A stretch of 64,000 nt of DNA from Planctellipticum variicoloris. Lineage in GTDB: Bacteria > Planctomycetota > Planctomycetia > Planctomycetales > Planctomycetaceae. Position 1 is the first letter of the stretch. Every line of letters starts with the position of its first letter. Location: assembly GCF_030622045.1 (NCBI RefSeq), contig NZ_CP130886.1, forward strand, positions 7,014,001 to 7,078,000, read 5' to 3'. Below the pieces are notes generated by a model. The model had not been told where the DNA came from. It saw nothing but the letters and a program-made list of their open reading frames with translations, and made no database searches. Both the position numbers and the translations under genes were made by a program. Shown here in pieces: positions 36,089 through 44,553 of the stretch.

Positions 36089-36463
36089 CTATTGTTCGTC
36101 GTCTTCGGCGTATTCGACCTTCGGGTAACCGGTCCAGCCGAGGGGCTTGGCGGCCATAGTCATTTCGCCCCGCTCCAGCAGGCCGAGGACCATCTGGACC
36201 GTCATATTGGTGATGAACTCTTTCTGCAACCGGGCGACGATCTGCGGGTCGACCATGTTCGCGCCAGGCCCCGCTTCGCCTTCAAGAAACTTTCGTTTCT
36301 GATCGAAGACCGCCCAGTAGATCGTCCGGGCATGGTGCTTGGCGCCGTCGCGCACCTTGGTCGCATTCCCCCCCTTCGCCCGCTGACCGTTGACCCGGTA
36401 CAGATCCTTGCGCTCGAAAATGATCGCCAGCACGTTCCAGTCTTTGGAACCGAATAAGCCCAT
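36089..36463 (-). CDS. Conserved small protein of unknown function
   Basis: A 124-residue, mostly soluble protein starting MGLFGSKDWNVLAII. It has a charged region and an acidic C-terminus (EYAEDDEQ) and no signal peptide or membrane segment. The start chosen (36461-36463) has GAGGA upstream and is followed by the first non-random sequence; a longer in-frame extension is Arg-rich and looks spurious. It lies 63 bases upstream of hemQ on the same strand and may be co-transcribed. I do not recognise the family. Confidence 0.65.
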   Translation of the reverse strand: MGLFGSKDWNVLAIIFERKDLYRVNGQRAKGGNATKVRDGAKHHARTIYWAVFDQKRKFLEGEAGPGANMVDPQIVARLQKEFITNMTVQMVLGLLERGEMTMAAKPLGWTGYPKVEYAEDDEQ

Positions 36464-36884
36464 CGCTGCGGTCCTCGGTCGCGGGGAGTAGGATCTCCCT
36501 GCATTTGTAACGCGCCGCAGTTCGATTCGCCATCCGCGCGCCGGTCCGTCAATGTCACTGGGTGCAGTCGGTATTTGGTCGTCCACAGGTGTTGACGCCC
36601 GCCCGCGCAATCCCCGTACGATGGACGTCCACGTCCGTCGTGATCGTCGGCGGCACGGCCTGATCCACGCGGCCGACGGACGAGGACGTCCGTCGTACAT
36701 CGGAGGCCTCTTCGTCGAACCTCGGTCTGATGCCGAGCAATCCGCCGGTCGCGGACTTTCCACCACCATTAACCGACGACACTCAGTGCCGCCGGGGGCC
36801 TCCCGTTCAGACTGCCGATTCTGGTTCGCATTTTCGACAGAATTCCCTGTTAACATACCGCAAACTCTCCCGCAGGAGCCCTCC
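36464..36884. other. Divergent intergenic region
   Basis: About 420 bases between the small minus-strand gene and the amidase-like gene. It should hold both promoters. GACGTCC/GGACGTC-like motifs recur near 36620-36700 (ACGATGGACGTCCACGTCCG, GACGAGGACGTCCG), which may be repeat debris or an operator. No credible gene was seen. Confidence 0.45.
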
Positions 36885-37793
36885 GTGCTGCACCAGTTTC
36901 TCCCGACTCACTACCACCACGCCCTCGGACCGTACGCCCCCGTCCTGACCGTCCGGCCGGGCGATTCGATCGCCACCACAACCGTCGACGCCCGCGGCTT
37001 CGATCAGCGCCGGGAACAGGTCTGTCCCCGCGGCAATCCCATGACCGGGCCGTTCTTTGTTGAGACCGCCGAACCAGGCGATACGCTCGTCGTCCGCCTC
37101 GACCGCATCGTCCCCAGCCGTTCCTACGGCTGGTGCGGCTCGTCCGTGGCCCCGAATGTCGTCGATCCGGTATACGTCCGCGAACTCCCCGAGGCCCCGC
37201 TCGCGGAATGGAACGTCGACGCCGTCGCGGGAACTGCGAAACTGATCGGTCCCCCCTCGCGGCTGCAGGATCTGACGATCCCGATCGAACCAATGCTGGG
37301 CTGCTTCGGCGTGGCGCCGCCCCGGAAGCAGGCCATTTCCACGGCGACCAGCGCCGAGCACGGCGGCAACATGGACTATCGCGGCTTCGTCGCCGGAACG
37401 ACGGTCTATTTCCCGGTCTTCGAGCCCGGCGCTCTGTTTTTCCTCGGAGACGGCCACGCCGCACAGGGGTGCGGAGAAATCGTCGGCAGCGGAATCGAAA
37501 TCTCGATGGACGTCCAGGTCACCCTCGACGTCCTCAAGGGACACGCCATCGGCTGGCCCCGGGGCGAAAATGCGGAACACATCTTCACGGTCGGCAACGC
37601 CCGGCCCCTCGACCAGTGCGTCCAGCACGCCACCACCGAAATGCTCCGCTGGCTGCAGCAGGACTACGGCCTCGACCCCCTCGGCGCCAATCTCCTGCTG
37701 GCCCAGTGCGTCCGCTACGACCTGGGCAACGTCTTCGATCCAGCTTTCACCATGGTCTGCCGGCTGGCGAAACGCTGGCTTCCCGCTGCATGA
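36885..37793 (+). CDS. Acetamidase/formamidase family protein
   Basis: A 302-residue cytoplasmic protein of the acetamidase/formamidase family, predicted to hydrolyse a short-chain amide to ammonia and an acid. Family features are VRPGDSIATTTVDA near the N-terminus, NPMTGPFFVE, the glycine-rich LGCFGVAPP and GGNMDYRG blocks, and FLGDGHAAQGCGE. The start is GTG at 36885 with CAGGAG upstream; the in-frame upstream stretch is non-coding in character. Length is normal for the compact form of the family. The true substrate is unknown. Confidence 0.85.
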   Translation: MLHQFLPTHYHHALGPYAPVLTVRPGDSIATTTVDARGFDQRREQVCPRGNPMTGPFFVETAEPGDTLVVRLDRIVPSRSYGWCGSSVAPNVVDPVYVRELPEAPLAEWNVDAVAGTAKLIGPPSRLQDLTIPIEPMLGCFGVAPPRKQAISTATSAEHGGNMDYRGFVAGTTVYFPVFEPGALFFLGDGHAAQGCGEIVGSGIEISMDVQVTLDVLKGHAIGWPRGENAEHIFTVGNARPLDQCVQHATTEMLRWLQQDYGLDPLGANLLLAQCVRYDLGNVFDPAFTMVCRLAKRWLPAA

Positions 37794-38043
37794 GGCCCCG
37801 GTGGAGAACCGACCGGCGGATTGTGCCGCAGCAGCCCTCGTTCGGGCAAAGTTCCTGCAATTCCGCTCCGGCGGCCCCAAAGTCGCCACAGAGTCGTATT
37901 GACGGTCTTCCCGCAGTGTGCAGAATACGCCCGCTTCCTGTCACCTGACCCGGGATGGCACACTGACTACGCGTCGAGGATCGACCAGTCTGCTGCCTGT
38001 ACCCCTATTTTGCCGTTCGGCCATGCAAAGGAGTGCCTCAGCC

Positions 38044-38739
38044 GTGAAACAAGCTCTTCTGTCGGCAGCCGCGGTCGCCGTCCTGTCCGGCGTCCTCGCC
38101 TTCCCCGCCACTGCCTTCGGGCAGGCGGCCCGTCCGGCCGCTGGCGGCGCAGCCGCTGCGGCCAAGCTTCCGCATCAGGTTGGCCTGATCGACATGGCCT
38201 ACGTCTTCAAGAACTACAAAAAGTTCGACGAGCTCCGTCTCGATCTCAAGAGCGAGATCGAAGGGGGCGAGGCCAAGATGAAGGCGATGGTCGAGGAGAT
38301 CCAGCAGATCCAGGCGACCATGAAGACCTTCGCCGAAGGCAGCGACAAGTTCACCGCCGCCGAGAAGATGCTCGCCGGCAAGTCGGCCGAAGCCGAAGCC
38401 TTCCGCCGCAGCATGCAGCGCGACTTCCTCAAGAAGGAATCGCAGATCTATCACACGGTCTACCTCGAAGTCTCCGACGCCGTGAAGCGGTATGCCGAGC
38501 ACTTCCAGTACACCCTGGTGATCCGCTTCACCCGCGAAGACCTCAACACCGAAAACCCACAGGAACTGATCCAGGGGATGAATCGTCAGGTGGTTTACCA
38601 CCGCGGCGATGACGACATCACGTTGTCGGTCGTCGAATTCCTCAATCGCAACTACGAGAAGTCTTCGGGCGGAGCGAGCCGTCCGGCTCCGACGTCCGCC
38701 ACCCGTCCCGCCCCGGCCGGCGCCGGCGCCCCGCGCTAG
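38044..38739 (+). CDS. OmpH/Skp-like periplasmic chaperone
   Basis: A 231-residue exported protein with a signal peptide (about 1-28, ending AFGQA), followed by an OmpH domain: VGLIDMAYVFKNYKK, a long charged coiled coil (about residues 60-135), and a YTLVIRF/VVYHRGDDDITLSV end. A Pro/Ala-rich tail closes the protein. Skp-like proteins hold unfolded outer-membrane proteins in the periplasm. The start is GTG at 38044 with AAAGGAG at 38027-38033 ten bases upstream; an ATG at 38023 has no ribosome-binding site. A strong terminator separates it from lpxC, a frequent neighbour of skp in other Gram-negative bacteria. Confidence 0.88.
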   Translation: MKQALLSAAAVAVLSGVLAFPATAFGQAARPAAGGAAAAAKLPHQVGLIDMAYVFKNYKKFDELRLDLKSEIEGGEAKMKAMVEEIQQIQATMKTFAEGSDKFTAAEKMLAGKSAEAEAFRRSMQRDFLKKESQIYHTVYLEVSDAVKRYAEHFQYTLVIRFTREDLNTENPQELIQGMNRQVVYHRGDDDITLSVVEFLNRNYEKSSGGASRPAPTSATRPAPAGAGAPR

Positions 38740-39085
38740 TCGACCTCGAGCTTCAGCGACTTCTGGTCAGGCACTCGGCCGGTCCCGGATCTCTCCGGGA
38801 CCGGCTTTTCGCCGATCGGGTCCCCGGCTCGAAATCACCGGCATCGATTCTGAAACAGTGCGTCTTTCAGCCTTGTCCCCACTCCCGCTGTCTTCAGTGG
38901 GAGAGCGCCAGGGTGAGGGTTTTCGAAGTGGTCGGAGTGCCGTCCACAGAGAAAAGCCGGCGCGCCTCGCATTCGACGCTGGTGATAGCCGACCGGCCTG
39001 TATCCGCTCAGTTCCCTGCAGTCCCGACTCACCCAATTTCGACCGTCGATCCAGACTCACTGCGCCGCCTTCCGGGAGATCCCCC
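38740..39085. other. Intergenic region between ompH-like and lpxC genes
   Basis: About 345 bases. The first 70 hold a strong terminator (38778-38809). The stretch at about 38878-38930 (CACTCCCGCTG...GTGGGAGAGCGCCAGGGTGAGGG) is a dispersed, repeat-like sequence. The rest should carry the lpxC promoter. No gene seen. Confidence 0.5.
38778..38809 (+). terminator. Rho-independent terminator after the OmpH-like gene
   Basis: GCCGGTCCCGGA (38778-38789) pairs perfectly with TCCGGGACCGGC (38794-38805) around a TCTC loop, followed by TTTT at 38806-38809. It starts 38 bases after the stop codon. Confidence 0.88.
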
Positions 39086-39958
39086 ATGTCGGTCCGCGTT
39101 CAACGCACGCTGGCGCAATCCGCCGAGGTCCACGGCATCGGCTTCTTCACCGGAGCGGATGTCAAACTGCGATTCCTCCCCGCCCCGGAGAACCACGGCA
39201 TCGCGTTTCAGCGAGTCGACCTTCCCGGCACACAGCCGATTCCCGCACGCCTCGACTTCGTGGTCCCCCGACAACGCCGGACCGCGATCTCGCTCGGCGA
39301 CGCGACCGTCGAAATGATCGAACATACGATGGCGGCCCTCGCCGGACTGCAGATCGACAACTGCCTGGTGCAGCTCGACGCCCCCGAGCCGCCCGGCGGA
39401 GACGGCAGCAGCCTGCACTTCGTCCACGAGCTGCTCGAAGCCGGAATTGTCGAGCAATCCGCCCCGCAACCCCTGCTCGTGATTCAGCACGAGTCCCGCA
39501 CCGGTTCCGAAGCCGCCGACTGTCAGGTCGTCGCCGCTCCGATTCCGCGCCGGCTCCTCGCGATCACGTACGAACTCGACTACGGCCCCCGCTCCCCGAT
39601 CCGCCCGCAGGTCCTGACAATCGAGTTCAGCCCGGAACTGTTCGTCGCCGGCCTGGCCTTCGCCCGGACTTTCGTTCTGGAGCAGGAAGTGCAGGCCCTG
39701 AAAGCTCAGGGTTACGGCACGCGCGTCACCGAAAAGGACCTGTTGATCTTCGGCCCGGATGGCCCCATCGGCAACGAACTGCGGGCGACGGACGAGTGTG
39801 TCCGGCACAAGATCCTGGACTGCATCGGCGATTTCGCACTCCTCGGCTGCGACCTGCAGGGCCACATCCGGGCTTACCGCTCGGGCCACGCGATGAATCA
39901 CGCCATCTGCCGAGAAATCCTCGCCAGCCAGGCGGAAGTCGCCGTCCGGGCGGCATGA
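39086..39958 (+). CDS. lpxC: UDP-3-O-acyl-N-acetylglucosamine deacetylase LpxC
   Basis: A 290-residue zinc deacetylase that carries out the committed step of lipid A synthesis. Zinc ligands are visible: His80 in EHTMAALAG, His241 and Asp245 in RHKILDCIGD; the catalytic His268 lies in SGHAMNH. The N-terminal AEVHGIGFFTG motif is typical. The start is ATG at 39086 with GGGAG upstream; in-frame sequence further back is repeat-derived and non-coding. Length matches the family, and it is not fused to FabZ. With the Skp-like gene just upstream it indicates a lipopolysaccharide-type outer membrane. Confidence 0.95.
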   Translation: MSVRVQRTLAQSAEVHGIGFFTGADVKLRFLPAPENHGIAFQRVDLPGTQPIPARLDFVVPRQRRTAISLGDATVEMIEHTMAALAGLQIDNCLVQLDAPEPPGGDGSSLHFVHELLEAGIVEQSAPQPLLVIQHESRTGSEAADCQVVAAPIPRRLLAITYELDYGPRSPIRPQVLTIEFSPELFVAGLAFARTFVLEQEVQALKAQGYGTRVTEKDLLIFGPDGPIGNELRATDECVRHKILDCIGDFALLGCDLQGHIRAYRSGHAMNHAICREILASQAEVAVRAA

Positions 39959-40554
39959 CGAGAGGGCGGACAGCAGAAAGCGGCTGACTCTTTGGGGCGA
40001 CGGAGTGTATGCCGGCCGCGGCCGGCACGGCCATCTAAGCTCCCCGGAGCGTCGCCTGCGGGGTTTGGCGCTGCTCTGGAACTTCCGCCCGTTTGCCCCC
40101 CGCAGCGACCGACTGCGCCCCCGCGACAGCCCGGCCCATCGGCTCAATGGCAAACGCGACCGCGAACGCTGGCTTCACAACCTGATGGCCTCCTCCTCTC
40201 TGATGGGCGACAGAAACCAAACACCTGCAATCCGGGTCGAGCCAGGGAAGCTGAAGGCGGAATGCCAAATCACCGGCCACGATCGTGAGGCGCGCCGGAC
40301 AGTGTCTGGATTTGGAATGCCGCTCGCTTTTCCAAGTATTCGCAGTGAAAGCCGGCTGTGTTTCGTAACGTCTTGTTGTGCAGACACTTGCGATGGCGTT
40401 TCGTAATCGCGATCGGTGACTTAGAGCAGGAGAATTCTCGGCGCCGTCTTTCACGACTGACCACTGACGACGGACCATTCACTCCGCCCGTCGATCAGAC
40501 GGGCCGAGCCGGCTTCAATGTCACCCGCGGGGAAAGAGACGCGACGTACAGGCT
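39959..40554. other. Long intergenic stretch, no gene seen
   Basis: About 600 bases between lpxC and the converging xseB gene. Open frames are short or antisense-like. It includes a short GC palindrome near 40014-40032 (GCCGGCCGCGGCCGGC) and a CTGACCACTGACGACGGACC stretch near 40458 that resembles the sequence following the sulfatase at 29012, both probably dispersed repeats. Confidence 0.5.
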
Positions 40555-40914
40555 TCAGAACAAGGCCCCGGCTCCACTGGCTGCGTCTTCGCCATCTTCG
40601 GACTTGGCCGGCGCAGCAGATCCTCTTCGTCGCCGGCTGGCCCCTTCGCTCGTCGAGAGCGTGGACGAGGCGTCGAACGCTTCGGTCAGTGGTTTCCCTT
40701 CCGCATCGAAGCCGGTCAGGAGTTCGATCTTCTGCTCAGCCGATTCGAGCAGCGCGTAGCAGGAGCGGAGCAGACCGATGCCGCGTTCGAACTGCTGCAG
40801 CGACTCCTCCAGACCCTGCGAACCCTCTTCCAGGCTCTGTACGATCTGCTGCAGCTCGGCGAGCGAATCTTCGAATCCGGGTGCTTCGTCGTCGGTGACT
40901 TTGCGCTTGGCCAT
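40555..40914 (-). CDS. xseB: Exonuclease VII small subunit
   Basis: A 119-residue protein with the XseB helical hairpin in its first 75 residues: FEDSLAELQQIVQSLEEG, LEESLQQFERGIGLLRSCY and LESAEQKIELL. Exonuclease VII degrades single-stranded DNA and its small subunit binds XseA. The C-terminal 45 residues are a low-complexity Ser/Ala/acidic tail, longer than in E. coli. No xseA lies in this window, so the large subunit must be encoded elsewhere. The start MAKRKV follows a plausible ribosome-binding site and is preceded by non-family sequence. Confidence 0.88.
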   Translation of the reverse strand: MAKRKVTDDEAPGFEDSLAELQQIVQSLEEGSQGLEESLQQFERGIGLLRSCYALLESAEQKIELLTGFDAEGKPLTEAFDASSTLSTSEGASRRRRGSAAPAKSEDGEDAASGAGALF

Positions 40915-41009
40915 GAGGAAACTTCGTCTTTGATGGGATCTGCGTAGGGTCCGATGTGCGGACCGGAACAGGTTTTGACTGCCGCATTCCAGAGTAAGGA
41001 AACGGTCCG

Positions 41010-42071
41010 CTACGGCTTCGGCATACCGCGTTTCCAGTCGGCGATCCAGAGCTGGCTGCTGCCGTCGGGCGTCCGCGTACTGGTCCACATGAGCTTTGTG
41101 CCGTCCGGACTGAAGACCGGCAGAATGTCCGCCGTGGTGCTGAACGTGACCTGGTTCACGGCTCCCCCCTTAAAGTCCGTGTCGGTCCAATCGGTTTCCA
41201 TGGTGAACAGGTTGAAGTGGGCCCCCATCGGGCCGCGCGAGTAGTCGGCCCGCGCCCAGATCAGGTATTTCCCGCTCGGGTGGAAGTAGGGGCACCAGTT
41301 GACCTCGTTGTCGTTGCTGGTGAGCTGCACTTCCGTCTTGCCGTCGACCGACACTGCAAAGAGCTGCAGCATGTGCTCCTTGTGACGGTCGCTGCGGAAG
41401 ATCACCCATTTGTTATCGGGCGAGAAGAACGGGCCGCCGTCGTAACCCGGCGCGTTGGTGATCTGCCGCACGTTGGCGCCGTCCGCGTCCATGATGTAGA
41501 TGTCCGCGTCGCCATCCCGGCTCGACGTGAAGACAATGTGCTTGCCGTCCGACGAGAAGCTCCCTTCCGCGTCGTAGCCGGGGGTGTCAGTCAGCCGCCG
41601 CAATCCAGTTCCGTCGACGCCGATGACGTAGAGGTCCATGTGCGGATCGAAGTCCCACTGGTAGCGCTTCCGCCCGCCCGCGGCGGCCTCGTCGCGGGCC
41701 TTCTTTTCCGTCTGCTCGATCTCCGGATCGGTATGGCTGGAGGCGAACAGGATCTGTTTCGCATCGGGCGAGAAATACGCGCAGGTCGTTCGTCCGCGCC
41801 CGGTGCTGACCAGCCGCGGTTCCTTGCCGTCGAGCGGCTGGACGTAGATCTGATAGAACGGATAACCGATGGGATACGCCTGGTAGACGATCGATTTGCC
41901 GTCGGGTGAGAAGTACCCTTCGCCGGCCCGCGGCAGGCCGAACGTCACCTGGCGGATGTTTTCCAGGCTCTTCGCTTCCGCCGCGGCGTCGGTTTCCACC
42001 GTTCGGACGGGCTGAGCCGTTGCGACAGCCGCCAGCGTGACGGCCAGACCGAAAGTCGATATTGAGAGCAT
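41010..42071 (-). CDS. TolB-like PD40 beta-propeller protein, exported
   Basis: A 353-residue protein with a signal peptide (about 1-20, ending ATAQP) and a beta-propeller of PD40/WD40-like blades with repeats such as GYFSPDGKSIVYQA, AYFSPDAKQILFAS, GSFSSDGKHIVFTS, PFFSPDNKWVIFRS, YFHPSGKYLIWAR and PVFSPDGTKLMWTS. These occur in TolB and in the N-terminal part of S9 peptidases, but no protease domain is present. It is probably a periplasmic binding or scaffold protein. The ATG at 42071 gives the signal peptide and has GGAG upstream. It is divergent from the DUF1501 gene. Confidence 0.88.
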   Translation of the reverse strand: MLSISTFGLAVTLAAVATAQPVRTVETDAAAEAKSLENIRQVTFGLPRAGEGYFSPDGKSIVYQAYPIGYPFYQIYVQPLDGKEPRLVSTGRGRTTCAYFSPDAKQILFASSHTDPEIEQTEKKARDEAAAGGRKRYQWDFDPHMDLYVIGVDGTGLRRLTDTPGYDAEGSFSSDGKHIVFTSSRDGDADIYIMDADGANVRQITNAPGYDGGPFFSPDNKWVIFRSDRHKEHMLQLFAVSVDGKTEVQLTSNDNEVNWCPYFHPSGKYLIWARADYSRGPMGAHFNLFTMETDWTDTDFKGGAVNQVTFSTTADILPVFSPDGTKLMWTSTRTPDGSSQLWIADWKRGMPKP

Positions 42072-42298
42072 CTGTTCAAGCTCCGGAAGAATTCTGGTCC
42101 CGCTCCGCATAACGGGCGGCACCCTCAGTTTAACCGCTGTGGTCGGAAGTCGGCATCCTCGCGAACCGTCTTCTCTGGCTTTCCGCTTTTCGCCGGAAGC
42201 TTTCCGCTTCCTGCTCTCCCTCTTGCGTTCGCAGGGGAAATCTCCGATATAATTCGAAGAGACCGCCCGATTTTCCCGCCCGCCGCCGAAAGCCTGCC

Positions 42299-43627
42299 AT
42301 GCTCACTCTCTCCGGCCCCCGGATGCGCTACTGCGACCGCGTCAGTCGGCGGTCGTTTCTGCAGGTCGGCGGACTTGCTCTCGGCGGCCTGACGCTGCCG
42401 CAGTTGCTGCGGGCGGAGTCCGCTGGCGGAGCGGTCGGCCGGCACAAGTCGGTGATCATGGTCTACCTGTCGGGCGGCCTGGCCCACCAGGACACGTTCG
42501 ACCTGAAGCCCGAGGCTCCGGCCGAGGTCCGCGGCGAATTCAAACCGATCGACACCTCGGTTCCAGGCCTGCAGGTCTGCGAGCTGCTGCCGCGCATGGC
42601 GAAAGTCATGGACCGCTGCACGCTGGTGCGGTCTGTCGTGGGCCAGCGCGACGAGCACTCCAGCTTTCAGAATCTGACCGGCTATACGATGGGTGAGACC
42701 CAGCGGGATGGTCGGCCGAACTTCGGGTCGTTGGCGGCGCGGGTTCTTGGCCCGACGCATCCGGTGGTGCCGCCGTTCGTCGACCTGTTCCCCACGATGC
42801 AGCACCGACCCTACAACAGCACGGGGGCGGGCTACCTGGGCCCGGCGTTCAATCAGATCCGCGCCGACGGCGAAGACGTCGCCAGCATGAAACTGCGGTA
42901 CGTCGAGCACGCCAAGTTCTCGGATCGCCGCCGACTGCTCGAACAGATCGACCGCTTTCGACGGACCGTCGACGATGCGGACATCGACGCGATGGACGAA
43001 AGCTATCACCGGGCGTTCGATGTGCTGACGTCTTCGCGCGTCGTGGAAGCCCTGGATCTCGAGAAGGAGGACCCGAAGCTCCGCGACCGTTATGGGCGGG
43101 GTTCGGCGAAGCATCTGGGGGACGGCGCTCCGATGTGGAACGATCAGTTGCTGATCGCCCGCCGTCTCGTGGAAGCGGGGGTTCGCGTCGTGACGGTCGC
43201 GTATGGCTTCTGGGACACGCACGGCAACAACTTCGGGCACATGAAGGCTCACCTGCCGACCTTTGACGCCGGGATCTCGTCGCTGATCGAAGACCTGCAC
43301 GAGCGCGGTCTCGAACGCGACTGCAGCGTGATCGTCTGGGGCGAGTTCGGACGGACGCCGAAGATCAACAAGGACGCAGGACGCGATCACTGGGCTCCGG
43401 TCCAGGCGGCGCTGCTGGCGGGGGGCGGAGTTTCAGGCGGGCGCGTCGTCGGAGCGACCGACAAGACGGCGGCGTACGCGGCGGAAAGGCCGATCGATTA
43501 CCGGGAAATCCTGGCGTCGGTTTATCACCGGCTGGGCGTCGATCCGCACGAGTTCGTTCGCGACGCCAATGACCGCCCGGTCACGGCGCTGCCGGAAGAT
43601 TTTCGTCCGGTGCGGGATCTGATCTGA
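42299..43627 (+). CDS. DUF1501 Tat-exported protein
   Basis: A 442-residue protein with a twin-arginine signal (SRRSFLQVGGLALGG, Arg17-Arg18) followed by a DUF1501 alkaline-phosphatase-like fold. Conserved stretches are VIMVYLSGGLAHQDTFD, RSVVGQRDEHSSFQNLTG, the TVAYGFWDTHGNNF region and VIVWGEFGRTPKIN. DUF1501 proteins are extremely numerous in Planctomycetes and usually lie with DUF1553/DUF1549 or cytochrome-type partners; this one stands alone. The reaction is unknown. It is convergent with the transglutaminase cluster, with a 26-base gap. Confidence 0.92.
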   Translation: MLTLSGPRMRYCDRVSRRSFLQVGGLALGGLTLPQLLRAESAGGAVGRHKSVIMVYLSGGLAHQDTFDLKPEAPAEVRGEFKPIDTSVPGLQVCELLPRMAKVMDRCTLVRSVVGQRDEHSSFQNLTGYTMGETQRDGRPNFGSLAARVLGPTHPVVPPFVDLFPTMQHRPYNSTGAGYLGPAFNQIRADGEDVASMKLRYVEHAKFSDRRRLLEQIDRFRRTVDDADIDAMDESYHRAFDVLTSSRVVEALDLEKEDPKLRDRYGRGSAKHLGDGAPMWNDQLLIARRLVEAGVRVVTVAYGFWDTHGNNFGHMKAHLPTFDAGISSLIEDLHERGLERDCSVIVWGEFGRTPKINKDAGRDHWAPVQAALLAGGGVSGGRVVGATDKTAAYAAERPIDYREILASVYHRLGVDPHEFVRDANDRPVTALPEDFRPVRDLI

Positions 43628-43653
43628 ATGGGCAGTGGCTGCCGATGGTGACG

Positions 43654-44553
43654 CTACGCGATCTCGACGGCGGGTTCGTCCTCGATCGGCAGGACATCGA
43701 CGCCGACCGACAGCGCGTGCCGCCCGCCGCCGATGTAAACGCCCCGCAGGGGGGGGACGTCGTCGTAGTCTCGGCCCCAGGCGATGGTAATGTGTTCGGT
43801 GTCGGGGAACACGTTATTGGTGGGGTCGAGATCGACCCAGCCCAGCGTGCCGCAGTAGATCGACAGCCAGGCGTGCGACGCATCGGCGCCGACGAGACGG
43901 GGCTGCCCGGCGGCCGGGTACGTTCGCAAGTAGCCGCTGACGTAGCGGGCGGCGAGCCCCAGCGACCGCAGCGCGGCGATTTCGACGTGCGCGAAGTCCT
44001 GGCAGACGCCGCGGCGCATTTCAAACACTTCGTCGACCGTCGAGTGCACGTGGGTGGCCCGTGAGTCGAATTTGAATTCGCGGTGAATTCGCGAGGTCAG
44101 ATCGGCGATGGCAGCCAGCATCGGCCGGCCGGCGGGAAACGATGTGCGGGCGTAGTCGGCCAGCTTGGGGGAGATACGCACTCGCGGCGATTCGTAGGCG
44201 AATTCGCAGGCGAAGAGATCCGACTCGGTCGGTCGCGAGGTGAGGTTCTCGAGGACCTCCTCCCACGGGGGGCTCGGATCGTTGGCGGCGCGGCCGTGCG
44301 GCGTCAGGTGCACGTCGCTGACGGCGGTCACCTTGAGGGTGTCGTAGCCCTGGTTGAATGAAAAAACGGAGACGTCGTTTCCGAAGTAGTCCGACCGCAG
44401 GGTCTGGATCGCCGGGGCGGGCAGAATGTGGAGCTCGTGCGATCGGCAGATCTGATAGCGCAGCCGCCGGGGACGCAGTCGGGCTTCGTTGTGACAGACC
44501 GAGACCGGTTCGTCGCCCGAGTAGGTCGTGGTGTGAGTGACGCGATAGCGCAT
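43654..44553 (-). CDS. Transglutaminase-like cysteine peptidase/ligase, stand-alone
   Basis: A 299-residue cytoplasmic protein with an N-terminal beta-sandwich (Bact_transglu_N type, about 1-90) and a transglutaminase core with the catalytic triad Cys184 (RGVCQDFAHV), His228 (SHAWLS) and Asp243 (VDLDPT). These proteins are thought to act as peptidases or amide-forming enzymes on peptide tags. The ATG overlaps the stop codon of the upstream ATP-grasp gene (ATGA), so the two are translationally coupled. A longer in-frame extension upstream is the antisense-like reading of that gene and is not real. Confidence 0.92.
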   Translation of the reverse strand: MRYRVTHTTTYSGDEPVSVCHNEARLRPRRLRYQICRSHELHILPAPAIQTLRSDYFGNDVSVFSFNQGYDTLKVTAVSDVHLTPHGRAANDPSPPWEEVLENLTSRPTESDLFACEFAYESPRVRISPKLADYARTSFPAGRPMLAAIADLTSRIHREFKFDSRATHVHSTVDEVFEMRRGVCQDFAHVEIAALRSLGLAARYVSGYLRTYPAAGQPRLVGADASHAWLSIYCGTLGWVDLDPTNNVFPDTEHITIAWGRDYDDVPPLRGVYIGGGRHALSVGVDVLPIEDEPAVEIA

